Of a DNA stretch of 64,000 bases, positions 23,884 to 32,137 are shown in pieces. The translations under genes were made by a program, and so were the position numbers. Source of the stretch: Bacillota bacterium (GTDB taxonomy: Bacteria > Bacillota > Clostridia > Peptostreptococcales > Anaerovoracaceae); assembly GCA_028724585.1 (NCBI GenBank), contig JAQYCQ010000002.1:18545-82544 (forward strand). The letters run 5' to 3'. The notes below the pieces were generated by a model. The model worked only from the letters and a program-made list of their open reading frames with translations, did not search any database and had not been told where the DNA came from. Each line of letters starts with the position of its first letter. The first letter of the stretch is position 1.

Positions 23884-25515
23884 TTATTTTTCTTCTGCCG
23901 CCAGATCGGCGATAATGCGTTCAGCTATCTTGATGCCATCGACCGCTGACGACATGATGCCACCGGCATAACCTGCGCCTTCTCCGCCGGGATAAAGGCC
24001 GGAAAGCGATACGCTCTGCATATCCTTGCCTCTAAGTATCCTTATAGGCGAAGAGGATCTGGTCTCCACCGCGGTCATGAGAGCGCCGTCGAGATCGAAG
24101 CCTTTGAGGCGGCGAGCCATCTCAGGCAGGGCTTCCTCCATGGCTTCTGTCACGAATGCCGGCAGGCATTCCCTCAGGTCTGTATGCCTTACACCCGGCC
24201 TGTAGGTGGCTTTTACCGCCGGCTCCGCCGGCCCTCTGCCCAGGAACTCGCCTACAGTTTCGGCGGGCGCCCTGTAGCCGCCCCCGCCCGCTTCGTACGC
24301 GGAGCGTTCGAGAGCGCGCTGGAAGATCATTCCCGCGAGAGGGCTGTGGTCACCGGTCTCACGCTGGCAGTCCTCCGGCGATACGCTGACCAGGAGCGCG
24401 CTGTTGGCATTTTCACCATCCCTGGCGAAGACGCTCATGCCGTTGGTCACTTCGCATTCCTTCTCTGATGCCGCTCCGACGACCGTACCGCCCGGGCACA
24501 TGCAGAAGGTATACACGCCTCTGCCATCGTCTTTACAGTGATAGGAAAGCTTGTAGACCGCGGCTGAAAGCCTGCCCTCGCTGTCATTGGCCTCACCGTA
24601 CTGGGAATAGTTTATGAGCGACTGGGGATGCTCTATCCTTACGCCGACTGAAAAAGGCTTTGCCTCTATCTCTATACCATCCCTGTATATGGCTTCGAAG
24701 GTCTTTCGCGAGCTGTTCCCTATAGCCAGGACCAGGTGAGATGTCTCGAGTACGCTGCCGTCGGCGAGCTTCACCGACTTTACGGCACCGTTTTCCCACT
24801 CCAGCCCGGTCACTTCCGATCCGAAGCGTACTTCGCCGCCCAGCCTCATGACCTTTTCACGGATGTTCTTTACCACGACCTTCAGCACATCGGTCCCGAT
24901 ATGAGGCATATGCTTGTAGGCTATCGTTTCCGAGGCGCCTGCTTCTATGAACTCGTCGTTGACTTTGCCTATGCGTTTGTCCTTGATACCCGTCGTGAGC
25001 TTACCGTCCGAGAAGGTACCGGCTCCGCCTTCGCCGAACTGGACGTTTGACATTTCATCCAGCTCGCCGGTCTCCCAGAAGCGCTCAACGTCGCGTGACC
25101 TCTGCTCTACAGGTCTGCCCTGCTCCAGGACTATCGGCTTAAGTCCCGCCTCCGCCAGGATCAGTGCCGCGAACATTCCGCAGGGACCGAAGCCTATGAT
25201 GACAGGCCTCTCGCCGTTATAATCACTCCTGCCTTCGAATCCGCTGATGACCGCTTCGTAGCTCCTGTCCGGGGCTTCTTTGAGATTTATCTTCTTCCTT
25301 TTAGCCTTCTCGAGCAGGCGCTTTTCATCGGCCGCCTCGAAGTCCACTGTATATATGAACTGTATGCCGCCGCGGCCGCGCGCGTCTATGGATTCCTTTA
25401 CTATCTTCAGGTTCTTTATACCGGGATCCTTCTCCCGGAGCTGGCGGGCGGCTTTTTCCGCGAGCATGCTCACCGGCTGGCCCGGCTTCAGCTTGATATT
25501 ACTCATTCTCAGCAA
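23884..25515 (-). CDS. FAD-dependent dehydrogenase of the COG2509 type
   Basis: 543 residues. An N-terminal domain of about 95 residues precedes a Rossmann FAD site (PVIIGFGPCGMFAALILAEAG). MSNVQFGEGGAGTFSDGKLTTG is the diagnostic COG2509 block, and YPGGEGAGYAGGIMSSAVDG closes the FAD site. Substrate unknown. The TTG at 25515 is preferred as start: GGAGG lies 6 bases upstream, and MLRMSNIKL resembles the usual M-[IL]-R-x-S-N-I-K-L opening of homologues; the ATG at 25506 is the alternative. The frame overlaps the end of the upstream flavoprotein gene. One GC hairpin (24218-24232) lies inside the coding sequence. Confidence 0.85.
   Translation of the reverse strand: MLRMSNIKLKPGQPVSMLAEKAARQLREKDPGIKNLKIVKESIDARGRGGIQFIYTVDFEAADEKRLLEKAKRKKINLKEAPDRSYEAVISGFEGRSDYNGERPVIIGFGPCGMFAALILAEAGLKPIVLEQGRPVEQRSRDVERFWETGELDEMSNVQFGEGGAGTFSDGKLTTGIKDKRIGKVNDEFIEAGASETIAYKHMPHIGTDVLKVVVKNIREKVMRLGGEVRFGSEVTGLEWENGAVKSVKLADGSVLETSHLVLAIGNSSRKTFEAIYRDGIEIEAKPFSVGVRIEHPQSLINYSQYGEANDSEGRLSAAVYKLSYHCKDDGRGVYTFCMCPGGTVVGAASEKECEVTNGMSVFARDGENANSALLVSVSPEDCQRETGDHSPLAGMIFQRALERSAYEAGGGGYRAPAETVGEFLGRGPAEPAVKATYRPGVRHTDLRECLPAFVTEAMEEALPEMARRLKGFDLDGALMTAVETRSSSPIRILRGKDMQSVSLSGLYPGGEGAGYAGGIMSSAVDGIKIAERIIADLAAEEK
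24218..24232. repeat. GC hairpin within coding sequence, GCCGGC-TCC-GCCGGC
   Basis: Perfect family hairpin located inside the COG2509 gene, encoding part of GPAEPAVK. It is the only perfect copy found within a conserved coding region. Confidence 0.7.
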
Positions 25516-26770
25516 GGCATGCCTCCGCGGCGCTTCTGCCGCACAGGAATCCCGAGGACCAGGCCCACTGCAGGTTGTGGCCGCCGCAAGGGCCGTCCAC
25601 GTCCAGCACCTCCCCGCAGAAATACAGTCCCGGCTGCATCCTGGATTCCATGTTTTCGTGATCTACTTCATCGGTCTTCACTCCGCCGTGGGTGACCTGA
25701 GCTTCGTTCCAGCCCTTGGTCGACTTTATCCTGATGTCGAAATTACAGAGCAGTTCCACAGCGTTTTCAGCCCTGTCGAGCGGGGTGTCTCCCTGGCACA
25801 GCTCCGCGGCTTTCTCGGCGATCCTGCTGTTGACGATCCAGGAAAGGGCCTCTTCGAGAGGAACCTCCTTCATGCTCTTTACCAGCATGGCGGCCAGCTT
25901 TTCCCTGTTCAGTTCCGGCAGGAAATTCAGCCTGAGCGAATACTCACGCTGCTTCTCCTGGGGCATTTGCTTTTCATTGTCTTTTTTGCGTTTAGCGGGT
26001 CTTGCCGTTTTCATGAACCTGGTGATGTTCATCACGCAGATGCCTGAAAGACCTGTTCCCGTAAACTGTACCTCGCCGTATTCGGAATAGCCTTCGCGCC
26101 CATCCTCAATGAGAGTGACTCTGGCTCTGGCTCTTCCCTTCAGTCCCTTGATCTTAGGGTCATCAGATTCGCAGGCTACCAGAGCCGGCCTGGGAGGATT
26201 AAGGCTATGTCCGAATGACTTGGCGAAGCCGTAGCCGTCTCCTGTGCTTCCGAACCTCAGCCCTGCCCTGCCGCCGGTCGCGATGACCAGCTTTTTCGCT
26301 TTTATCTTTTTGCCGGAATCTAATAAAACCTCGAAGACTCCGTCTACAAAGGAGCACTCCTCGGTCCTGTCGCCCAGCAGGAATTCCGCGCCCTCTGCCT
26401 TTGCTGTATTGACCAGCATATCCACTACAGAAGAAGCCTGGCCGGAATAAGGATAGCAGCGTCCTTCCTGCTCTTCGACGATCAGCAGGCCGTGCCTCTC
26501 GAACCAGTCCACCGTTTTCTCTACGGTATCAGAGCGGATTATCCGCCTTACTAAACCGACAGCCTCTGTGTTATACATCAGCGACCTGCTGTAGGCGTTG
26601 GTGATATTACAGCGGCCGTTTCCTGTAGCCGCCAGCTTGCGGCCCGGAGCATCGTTCCCGTCCACGCAGAGGACTCTGGCTCCTTTTTCAGCAGCAGCGC
26701 ACGCCGCGGCCAGCCCTGACGCTCCCGCGCCTATGATCAGGACGTCTGTATCAGTTTCCCTTCTGTGCAT
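25499..26770 (-). CDS. NAD(P)/FAD-dependent oxidoreductase, HI0933/BaiN-like
   Basis: 423-residue flavoprotein. N-terminal FAD Rossmann motif LIIGAGASGLAAACAAAEKGARVLCVD, then GRKLAATGNGRCNITN, which is diagnostic of the HI0933 family, and a C-terminal THGGVKTDEV...GLYFCGEVLDVDGPCGGHNLQWAWSSG. BaiN of bile-acid-dehydroxylating clostridia belongs here, but the ordinary cellular substrate of the family is not established and bile acid reduction should not be assumed. It overlaps the 3' end of whiA by 20 bp, so it is part of the murB-whiA transcription unit. Confidence 0.9.
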   Translation of the reverse strand: MHRRETDTDVLIIGAGASGLAAACAAAEKGARVLCVDGNDAPGRKLAATGNGRCNITNAYSRSLMYNTEAVGLVRRIIRSDTVEKTVDWFERHGLLIVEEQEGRCYPYSGQASSVVDMLVNTAKAEGAEFLLGDRTEECSFVDGVFEVLLDSGKKIKAKKLVIATGGRAGLRFGSTGDGYGFAKSFGHSLNPPRPALVACESDDPKIKGLKGRARARVTLIEDGREGYSEYGEVQFTGTGLSGICVMNITRFMKTARPAKRKKDNEKQMPQEKQREYSLRLNFLPELNREKLAAMLVKSMKEVPLEEALSWIVNSRIAEKAAELCQGDTPLDRAENAVELLCNFDIRIKSTKGWNEAQVTHGGVKTDEVDHENMESRMQPGLYFCGEVLDVDGPCGGHNLQWAWSSGFLCGRSAAEACLAENE

Positions 26771-27725
26771 TGCTTCCGTTCTCCTCTCTGAGCCTTGCGG
26801 CCTGCTCCGCTATACGTGTGAACCTGTGGTTCAGGCCGCTCTTGCTAACCGGAGGGTCCATCATGCCTGCCAGTTCGCCGAGCGAAAGCTCCGGGTTTTC
26901 CAGCCTGATCTCCGCCGCGCTTCTAAGCTTAGCCGGCAGATTTTCGAGACCGAGGTTTTCCTCTATATATTTGATATTTTCTATCTGCCTGAGCGCCGCG
27001 TTCACGGTCTTGTCAGCATTGGCGCTCTCACAGTTTACTATCCTGTTGGCCGCGTTCCTGACACTCTTGATGACGCGAGTGTTTTCAAAGCTCAGCAGCT
27101 GGTTGTGTGCCCCTGTTATATTCATGAAGTCAGCTATATGCTCGCTGTCCTTGATGTAGGCCACGTATGAGCCTCTGCGCTGGACCACCTTGGCACCCAG
27201 AGAAAACTGGTTCATGAGCTTCTTTATATCAGCGGCAGTCTGTTCGTCCGAACAGACTATCTCCAGGTGATATTCCTTCTCAGGATCGCTCACTGAGCCT
27301 CCGGCCATGAAGAGACCTCTGAGATAGGCTCTGCGGCAGCATTTTTTTCTGACTATCTGCGGGTCTATGCCGTTCACGAGAACATTGCTGCCTTCGTGTA
27401 CCTTGAGCATGCCTGTTTCACGCAGCACCTGCGCTCCCATCACATCGTCCCGGAAGGTCAGCCTGTAGCTCCTTCCCGGCCTGAGCGTCCTGCCCTCTAT
27501 GACCTCTATGCCTGTATCGGCTTCGAAATATGAAGAGGTCAGCTTTTTCAGCGTCCTGGTCACAGCAGGATCCTCGGCTGTGAGAGATACTCCCACATGG
27601 CCTCCTCCTTTGAGGCGTATGGATCCGGATATGCGGGCGAAGCCCGCGATCTCAGCCAGCATGCAGCATTTCTTTTCCGGCATGACCTTGGCCAGTTCCT
27701 TTTTTGTTTCTGATGAAAATGACAT
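26751..27725 (-). CDS. whiA: DNA-binding protein WhiA
   Basis: 324 residues: a degenerate LAGLIDADG endonuclease-like N-terminal domain (KKCCMLAEIAGFARISGSI, CCRRAYLRGLFMAGGSV) and a C-terminal helix-turn-helix (SLGELAGMMDPPVSKSGLNHRFTRI). In Bacillus and Streptomyces WhiA influences cell division and sporulation genes; in this operon it follows yvcK by 9 bp, the standard Firmicutes order. GATA-binding sites cannot be judged from this window. Start ATG after AAGGATAAG. Confidence 0.96.
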   Translation of the reverse strand: MSFSSETKKELAKVMPEKKCCMLAEIAGFARISGSIRLKGGGHVGVSLTAEDPAVTRTLKKLTSSYFEADTGIEVIEGRTLRPGRSYRLTFRDDVMGAQVLRETGMLKVHEGSNVLVNGIDPQIVRKKCCRRAYLRGLFMAGGSVSDPEKEYHLEIVCSDEQTAADIKKLMNQFSLGAKVVQRRGSYVAYIKDSEHIADFMNITGAHNQLLSFENTRVIKSVRNAANRIVNCESANADKTVNAALRQIENIKYIEENLGLENLPAKLRSAAEIRLENPELSLGELAGMMDPPVSKSGLNHRFTRIAEQAARLREENGSNAQKGN

Positions 27726-27734
27726 TTATATATC

Positions 27735-28742
27735 TTATCCTTCATGTACCAGCGACATGATTATGTTGGCTATCCTGCCCGCATCGTGCCTCACAAGTCC
27801 GTCCCCGATCTCTATCATGCTACTCTCTATAGGCATGATGCCCATTTTCCTGAGCTGCTCGCGGTCTTCCTTAGACGCCAGTATCTGATTGACGCCTTCC
27901 TTCGTATAAGGCTCCAGTTCTTCGTCGCTGCACCTGTGATCGTTTATTATCATATAATCCAGGACACCTTCGCCCAGATAGGATTCCACAGCGCGGGCAC
28001 AGTCTGTTACTGTATAATCATCGGTCTCGCCCGGCTGGGTCATGACATTGCAGATCATAGACTTTATGCCGCTAGCGTCCCTTATAGAGCTTGAGATTCC
28101 CTTTACCAGCAGGTTCGGCAGGATGCTGCTGTAAAGGCTCCCCGGTCCCAGCACTATCATATCCGCCGACATTATCGCTTCGACCGCCGTAGGAAGAGCC
28201 TCAGCCCCGTCCGGATCCAGGAAGATGCGCTTTATCGGACTCTTGTGTTTCTGCACCTCTTCAGGTATCTTGGATTCTCCCCTTACCTCGCTGCCGTCCT
28301 CCAGAACGGCGCAGAGTACCTCGTCCTGCGAAGTGACAGGGATCACCTGTCCTTTTATCCTCAGGATATCCTGAAGCTTGTCTACGGCCATCTCGAAATC
28401 TCCGTATATGTCCGCGAGAGCCGCTATGAAGAGGTTCCCCATGTTCTGCCCGTTGAGTCTGCCCTCATGGAACCTGTACTGCAGCAGCTGTTCCATGATG
28501 TCCTCGTCGTCCGCCAGGGCCAGAATGCAGTTCCTTATATCTCCCGGCGGGAGCATGCCCAGCTCGTTCCTGATCACGCCCGATCCGCCGCCGTCGTCTG
28601 TGACAGTCACAATAGCGGTGATGTTCTCTGTCATATTTTTAAGTCCGCGGAGTATTACAGAAAGTCCTGTGCCGCCTCCGATAACCACTATCCTCGGTCC
28701 GCCGGGAGGGATCATCCCTGCCCGTATGATATCCTTGTACAT
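27735..28742 (-). CDS. yvcK: YvcK/CofD-like gluconeogenesis factor
   Basis: 335 residues with the CofD-like fold that binds UDP-sugars: VVIGGGTGLSVILRGLK, VTVTDDGGGSGVIRNELGMLPPGDIRNC and ADMIVLGPGSLYSSILPNLLV. In Bacillus and Listeria YvcK controls carbon flux into peptidoglycan precursors, is needed on gluconeogenic carbon and binds UDP-GlcNAc. Its neighbours rapZ, whiA and murB fit a cell-wall precursor role. GGGAGG lies before the ATG. Confidence 0.95.
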   Translation of the reverse strand: MYKDIIRAGMIPPGGPRIVVIGGGTGLSVILRGLKNMTENITAIVTVTDDGGGSGVIRNELGMLPPGDIRNCILALADDEDIMEQLLQYRFHEGRLNGQNMGNLFIAALADIYGDFEMAVDKLQDILRIKGQVIPVTSQDEVLCAVLEDGSEVRGESKIPEEVQKHKSPIKRIFLDPDGAEALPTAVEAIMSADMIVLGPGSLYSSILPNLLVKGISSSIRDASGIKSMICNVMTQPGETDDYTVTDCARAVESYLGEGVLDYMIINDHRCSDEELEPYTKEGVNQILASKEDREQLRKMGIMPIESSMIEIGDGLVRHDAGRIANIIMSLVHEG

Positions 28743-28759
28743 CCTTCTGTCCTCCCGTC

Positions 28760-29617
28760 CTATCTCTTCATGATATCCCTGTGGAACCTTTCTACGTAAT
28801 CTCCCTTTTCGCTGAAGATCTCGTAGAATTCATTTGCCAGGGCCGTCGACCTGTGCTGCCCGCCGGTGCAGCCAAAGGCGATGACAAGATTCCTCTTGCC
28901 CTGCTTCATGTAGAAAGGAATGAGATAATCCAGCAGAGCGCTCACTTCCTTGACAAAATGCTGTGTTTCCTCGAACTTCATAACGTAGTCGCGCACATGC
29001 CTGTTGTTGCCTGTGAGATCTCTCATGCTCTTAAGATAATATGGGTTGGGTATGAACCTTACGTCGAATACCACATCCGCGTCTAACGGCATGCCATGCT
29101 TGTAGCCGAAGGACATGAAGGTGATCTTGAATTTCTTTCCGCCCTCGTCGTCGGACAGCATCATCTGCAGCTTGTTCTGAAGCTCCATCGGCTTGAGATT
29201 TGTAGTGTCTATGACGTAATCGGCGTTCTGGCGTATGCTGCGCAGCATCTTACGCTCCTTGCGTATAGCTTCTATATCTGTGCAGCCCTCGCTCAGAGGA
29301 TGTATGCGCCTGGTCTCCTTGAAACGCCTTACAAGAGCTTCATCGGTCGCCTCGAGGAAAAGGACTCTGTAAGGCTTTCCCTCTTTTTTAAGCTCAGCCA
29401 GCACTCTTTCCAGATCCTTGAAGAATTCGCCGCCCCTGATATCCATGATAAAGGCAGCCTTTTTCAGATTTATCTTGTTCTGCGCTTCCAGCGCCAGAAA
29501 AGACTCCAGCAGAGCCGGCGGCATATTGTCGATGCAGTAATATCCCATATCCTCGAGATAGTTCATCGCGTTGCTCTTGCCCGCTCCTGAAAGTCCAGTA
29601 ACTATAAGTACTTCCAT
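28760..29617 (-). CDS. rapZ: RapZ/YvcJ nucleotide-binding adapter protein
   Basis: 285 residues from the ATG at 29617. N-terminal P-loop TGLSGAGKSNAMNYLED, Walker B-like region near VLFLEATDEALVRRFKETRRIHPL, and a C-terminal domain with FGCTGGQHRSTALAN that in E. coli RapZ binds small RNA or glucosamine-6-phosphate. In Firmicutes (YvcJ) it hydrolyses GTP and affects competence and envelope metabolism. The ATG chosen begins MEVLIVTGLSG as homologues do; an in-frame ATG four codons upstream (29629) has no better ribosome binding site. Confidence 0.94.
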   Translation of the reverse strand: MEVLIVTGLSGAGKSNAMNYLEDMGYYCIDNMPPALLESFLALEAQNKINLKKAAFIMDIRGGEFFKDLERVLAELKKEGKPYRVLFLEATDEALVRRFKETRRIHPLSEGCTDIEAIRKERKMLRSIRQNADYVIDTTNLKPMELQNKLQMMLSDDEGGKKFKITFMSFGYKHGMPLDADVVFDVRFIPNPYYLKSMRDLTGNNRHVRDYVMKFEETQHFVKEVSALLDYLIPFYMKQGKRNLVIAFGCTGGQHRSTALANEFYEIFSEKGDYVERFHRDIMKR

Positions 29618-29651
29618 AAATATCACCATCCATAAGGTTCAAAAGCCGTTA

Positions 29652-30386
29652 CTAAATCAGATTTACTATTCTCTCGGGCTCGAGGCCTGCTTCCCTGGCT
29701 CTGGCCAGAGCCTTTTCGCAGCCGCCCACCTTTTCAGGAAGATGCGCGTCGCTGCCCAGTATGAACTTGACGTCGTACTTCATAGCCATCTTTATCTCTT
29801 CTACGGTAAGCTGCTTATGCCTGTTGCTGATCTCCAGCAGGGTTCCCGTCTCTTCGCAGGCTTTGAACACCTGATCCAGGTCGACCTTTCCCTTGTCTCC
29901 CGGATGTGTGAGAGTCCTGACCTTATTGGCCCTGAGCGAAGCTACGACCATCTCAGTATTAGTCTCTATCAGAGCGTCGCTGAAGTGATGCAGATGCGAC
30001 CCCGCCAGATTCCTGGCGTGCAGAGCCAGAGAAGCAGCCGGGTTCTGACCCAGTGTCCCGAAGTGGTAGCCTGCGATCACGAAATCATAATACTTGAACT
30101 CCTCCGGTTTGACGTCCAGCATACCCGAAGGGTTTATGATATTGGCCTCGACCGACATGTACACCTTTATATCGTCATATCTGCGGTTCATCTCGTCTAT
30201 ATCGCGCCTCATAGCGGGTATGTCCTTACGCCTGAAGCCGTAGCCAAAATGCCCCGGCCCGTGGTCGGTGATAGCGACGGACTCGAGGCCTTTTCTCCTC
30301 GCTTCCAGGACATTATCCTCCACAGAGCCCTTTCCGTGTGAGTAGGTAGTATGTGTGTGCCAGTCGAATTTCATTCTATCGTACAT
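29652..30386 (-). CDS. PHP-domain metal-dependent phosphoesterase (YcdX-like)
   Basis: 244 residues. The histidine clusters of the PHP trinuclear metal site are visible: FDWHTHTTYSHGKGS near the N-terminus, ITDHGPGH, LTHPGDKG and LGSDAHLPEK. The long substrate spectrum of the family (histidinol phosphate, nucleotides, phosphoprotein) prevents a firm substrate call. The gene lies between murB and rapZ, as often in Clostridia. Homologues tend to start at the second Met (30374, MKFDWHTHT); neither ATG has a strong Shine-Dalgarno. Confidence 0.88.
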   Translation of the reverse strand: MYDRMKFDWHTHTTYSHGKGSVEDNVLEARRKGLESVAITDHGPGHFGYGFRRKDIPAMRRDIDEMNRRYDDIKVYMSVEANIINPSGMLDVKPEEFKYYDFVIAGYHFGTLGQNPAASLALHARNLAGSHLHHFSDALIETNTEMVVASLRANKVRTLTHPGDKGKVDLDQVFKACEETGTLLEISNRHKQLTVEEIKMAMKYDVKFILGSDAHLPEKVGGCEKALARAREAGLEPERIVNLI

Positions 30387-30459
30387 ATTTACTGATGCCT
30401 GTTCTTTCTCTGATACCTGTAATTTATAACGCAGGTCCCGGCATAAAAGCCATGCGGCC

Positions 30460-31380
30460 TCAGCCGCCTATGATCCTGACCTCTGTTTCGAGATCCACGC
30501 CTGATGTTTCTTTTACCCTCATCTGCACGAGCTTTATCAGCTGAAGTATATCGTCAGCGGTGGCATTGCCGTTGTTTACGACAAAACCAGCATGTTTAGG
30601 GCTGACCTGGGCTCCGCCGTATGATGCTCCGCGCATGCCTGCCTCATCTATCAGCTGGCCGGCGTAATGGCCCTCCGGCCTCTTAAAGGTGCTCCCGGCG
30701 CTGGGCAGATTGAGAGGCTGCTTTGAGCGGCGGCGTTCAGACAGGTCGTTCATATAGGCCAGGATCTGGGCTTTATCGCCTTTCTCCAGCTCAATCCTGG
30801 CACTAAGCACTACCGAACCGTTGTCAGCGAAGGCGCTGTGCCTGTATCCGAAATCGCACTCGTCAGCGCTGTAGACTCTGATGCTCCCGTCCTGCTCCGC
30901 AGCGGTAACGCTGGTCACTATCTGCTTCATCTCTCCGCCGTATGCTCCCGCGTTCATGAACACGGCGCCGCCTATGCTCCCGGGTATGCCGGACGCGAAT
31001 TCCATGCCGGCAAGGGACCTGGCAGCCGCTTCCTTAGACACGTACGAAAGCATGGCTCCCGCTTCGGCTTCAACGACATTTCCAGTGACCGAAACATTCG
31101 ACATCTTCCTTCCGATCTTGATGATGACGCCCCTGAAGCCCTCGTCCCTGACAAGGATATTAGAGCCGTTGCCCAGCAGATAATATGGAACGCCGTTTTC
31201 CTTAAGCGCCGTCGTTATAGTCACCAGGCTGTTGACATCGCCCGGTTCCACCAGCAGGTCCGCCGGCCCTCCGACGCGAAAAGTCGTGTATTCCTTCATA
31301 GGCGCGTCCATCCTGACGCTGCCGCCGCTCCCAGCCAGCTGGAGCAGTTTCCTGTATAATTCTTCTTTATTAAACTCCAC
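30460..31380 (-). CDS. murB: UDP-N-acetylenolpyruvoylglucosamine reductase
   Basis: Reduces UDP-GlcNAc-enolpyruvate to UDP-MurNAc with NADPH and FAD, a committed step of peptidoglycan synthesis. TFRVGGPADLLVEP, LLGNGSNILVRDEGFRG, SGIPGSIGGAVFMNAGAYGGEM and GSTFKRPEGHYAGQLIDEAG are the FAD and catalytic blocks. I place the start at the GTG at 31380 (306 residues): a perfect GGAGG lies 8 bases upstream and the protein then begins MEFNKEELYRKL, as homologues do. GTG codons at 31407 and 31428 are in frame but lack such a site. Confidence 0.94.
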   Translation of the reverse strand: MEFNKEELYRKLLQLAGSGGSVRMDAPMKEYTTFRVGGPADLLVEPGDVNSLVTITTALKENGVPYYLLGNGSNILVRDEGFRGVIIKIGRKMSNVSVTGNVVEAEAGAMLSYVSKEAAARSLAGMEFASGIPGSIGGAVFMNAGAYGGEMKQIVTSVTAAEQDGSIRVYSADECDFGYRHSAFADNGSVVLSARIELEKGDKAQILAYMNDLSERRRSKQPLNLPSAGSTFKRPEGHYAGQLIDEAGMRGASYGGAQVSPKHAGFVVNNGNATADDILQLIKLVQMRVKETSGVDLETEVRIIGG

Positions 31381-31462
31381 TTGATAATCCTCCAGACGGA
31401 ATTTCACATTTTTTCGCCTTTTTTTCACATTTTAATATATGCACTTATCGATCTTGATCTGA

Positions 31463-31894
31463 TCACTTCTTATCTTCCTCAACCAGCTTCATAGACCCGT
31501 CCCCGCATTTCGGGCACACAGGCCTGGACCTGGGGATCACCTCGCCGAAAAAGCCGCTGCCGCAGTCAGGGCACTTCTGCCTGACATTTATATCCAGTCC
31601 GTACTGCCTCCTGGAAGGCTCCAGGTTAACGATCCTCCTGCGCCTGTGAACGCGCATCCGCCTGCAGTCCAGGCACTGGAAGACCGCGTCCGAGCAGTCA
31701 TAGTAAAGCTCGCCGTCGTCGTCCGCCATGGCGATCCTTCTCAGCAGAGGCCCGTACTTGCCTCTGAGAGTCTCATCCCTGAACTCCTTCTCCAGCTTCT
31801 CTGTTTCTTCGTGATAAGCGCTGCCCGCCCCACCGGTCGTAAAAGCGACCTCGAAACCGCAGTCTACGCATCTGTATCTAACTCTTTTACCCAT
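31463..31894 (-). CDS. Zinc-ribbon protein of unknown function
   Basis: 143 residues from the ATG at 31894 (MGKRVRYRCVDCGFEV), which follows a GGGGG stretch; an ATG 7 codons upstream is less likely. Four CxxC pairs are present: CVDC at the start, CLDC centrally, then CPDC and CPKC near the end, so two zinc ribbons are plausible. An Arg-rich patch (CRRMRVHRRRRIVNLEPSRRQ) could bind nucleic acid. It precedes murB on the same strand by 82 bp. No family recognised. Confidence 0.7.
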   Translation of the reverse strand: MGKRVRYRCVDCGFEVAFTTGGAGSAYHEETEKLEKEFRDETLRGKYGPLLRRIAMADDDGELYYDCSDAVFQCLDCRRMRVHRRRRIVNLEPSRRQYGLDINVRQKCPDCGSGFFGEVIPRSRPVCPKCGDGSMKLVEEDKK

Positions 31895-32038
31895 ATATAT
31901 CCCCCGCGGAATCACTGTCCGCCCGAGCTTTTAAAATTCTGTTCATATATTATATATCAAACTCGTGACTTGTGCCGCTATTATCTCCCTCCGCGCGCGC
32001 ACGTTAAGATCAATTAATATTAACAGGACAGATTCCCC

Positions 32039-32100
32039 CGTCCGCTCCGCGGACATTGCTGACGCTGCAGACAGCGAACTTAGTGTATATGCGCAGCCCG
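32039..32100. repeat. 62-bp direct repeat, left copy
   Basis: Starts with the GC hairpin GTCCGC-TCC-GCGGAC (32040-32054) and continues through ATTGCTGACGCTGCAGACAG to GCGCAGCCCG. It matches 33526-33587 at 60 of 62 positions in the same orientation. The two copies bracket the DUF4143 ATPase gene and its promoter repeats. Confidence 0.9.
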
Positions 32101-32122
32101 GGGCTGATATAGATAACAAACC

Positions 32123-32137
32123 GACCGCGGAGCGGTC
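32123..32137. repeat. GC hairpin GACCGC-GGA-GCGGTC
   Basis: Perfect 6-bp stem that overlaps the end of the DUF4143 ATPase gene by two bases. Confidence 0.75.
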
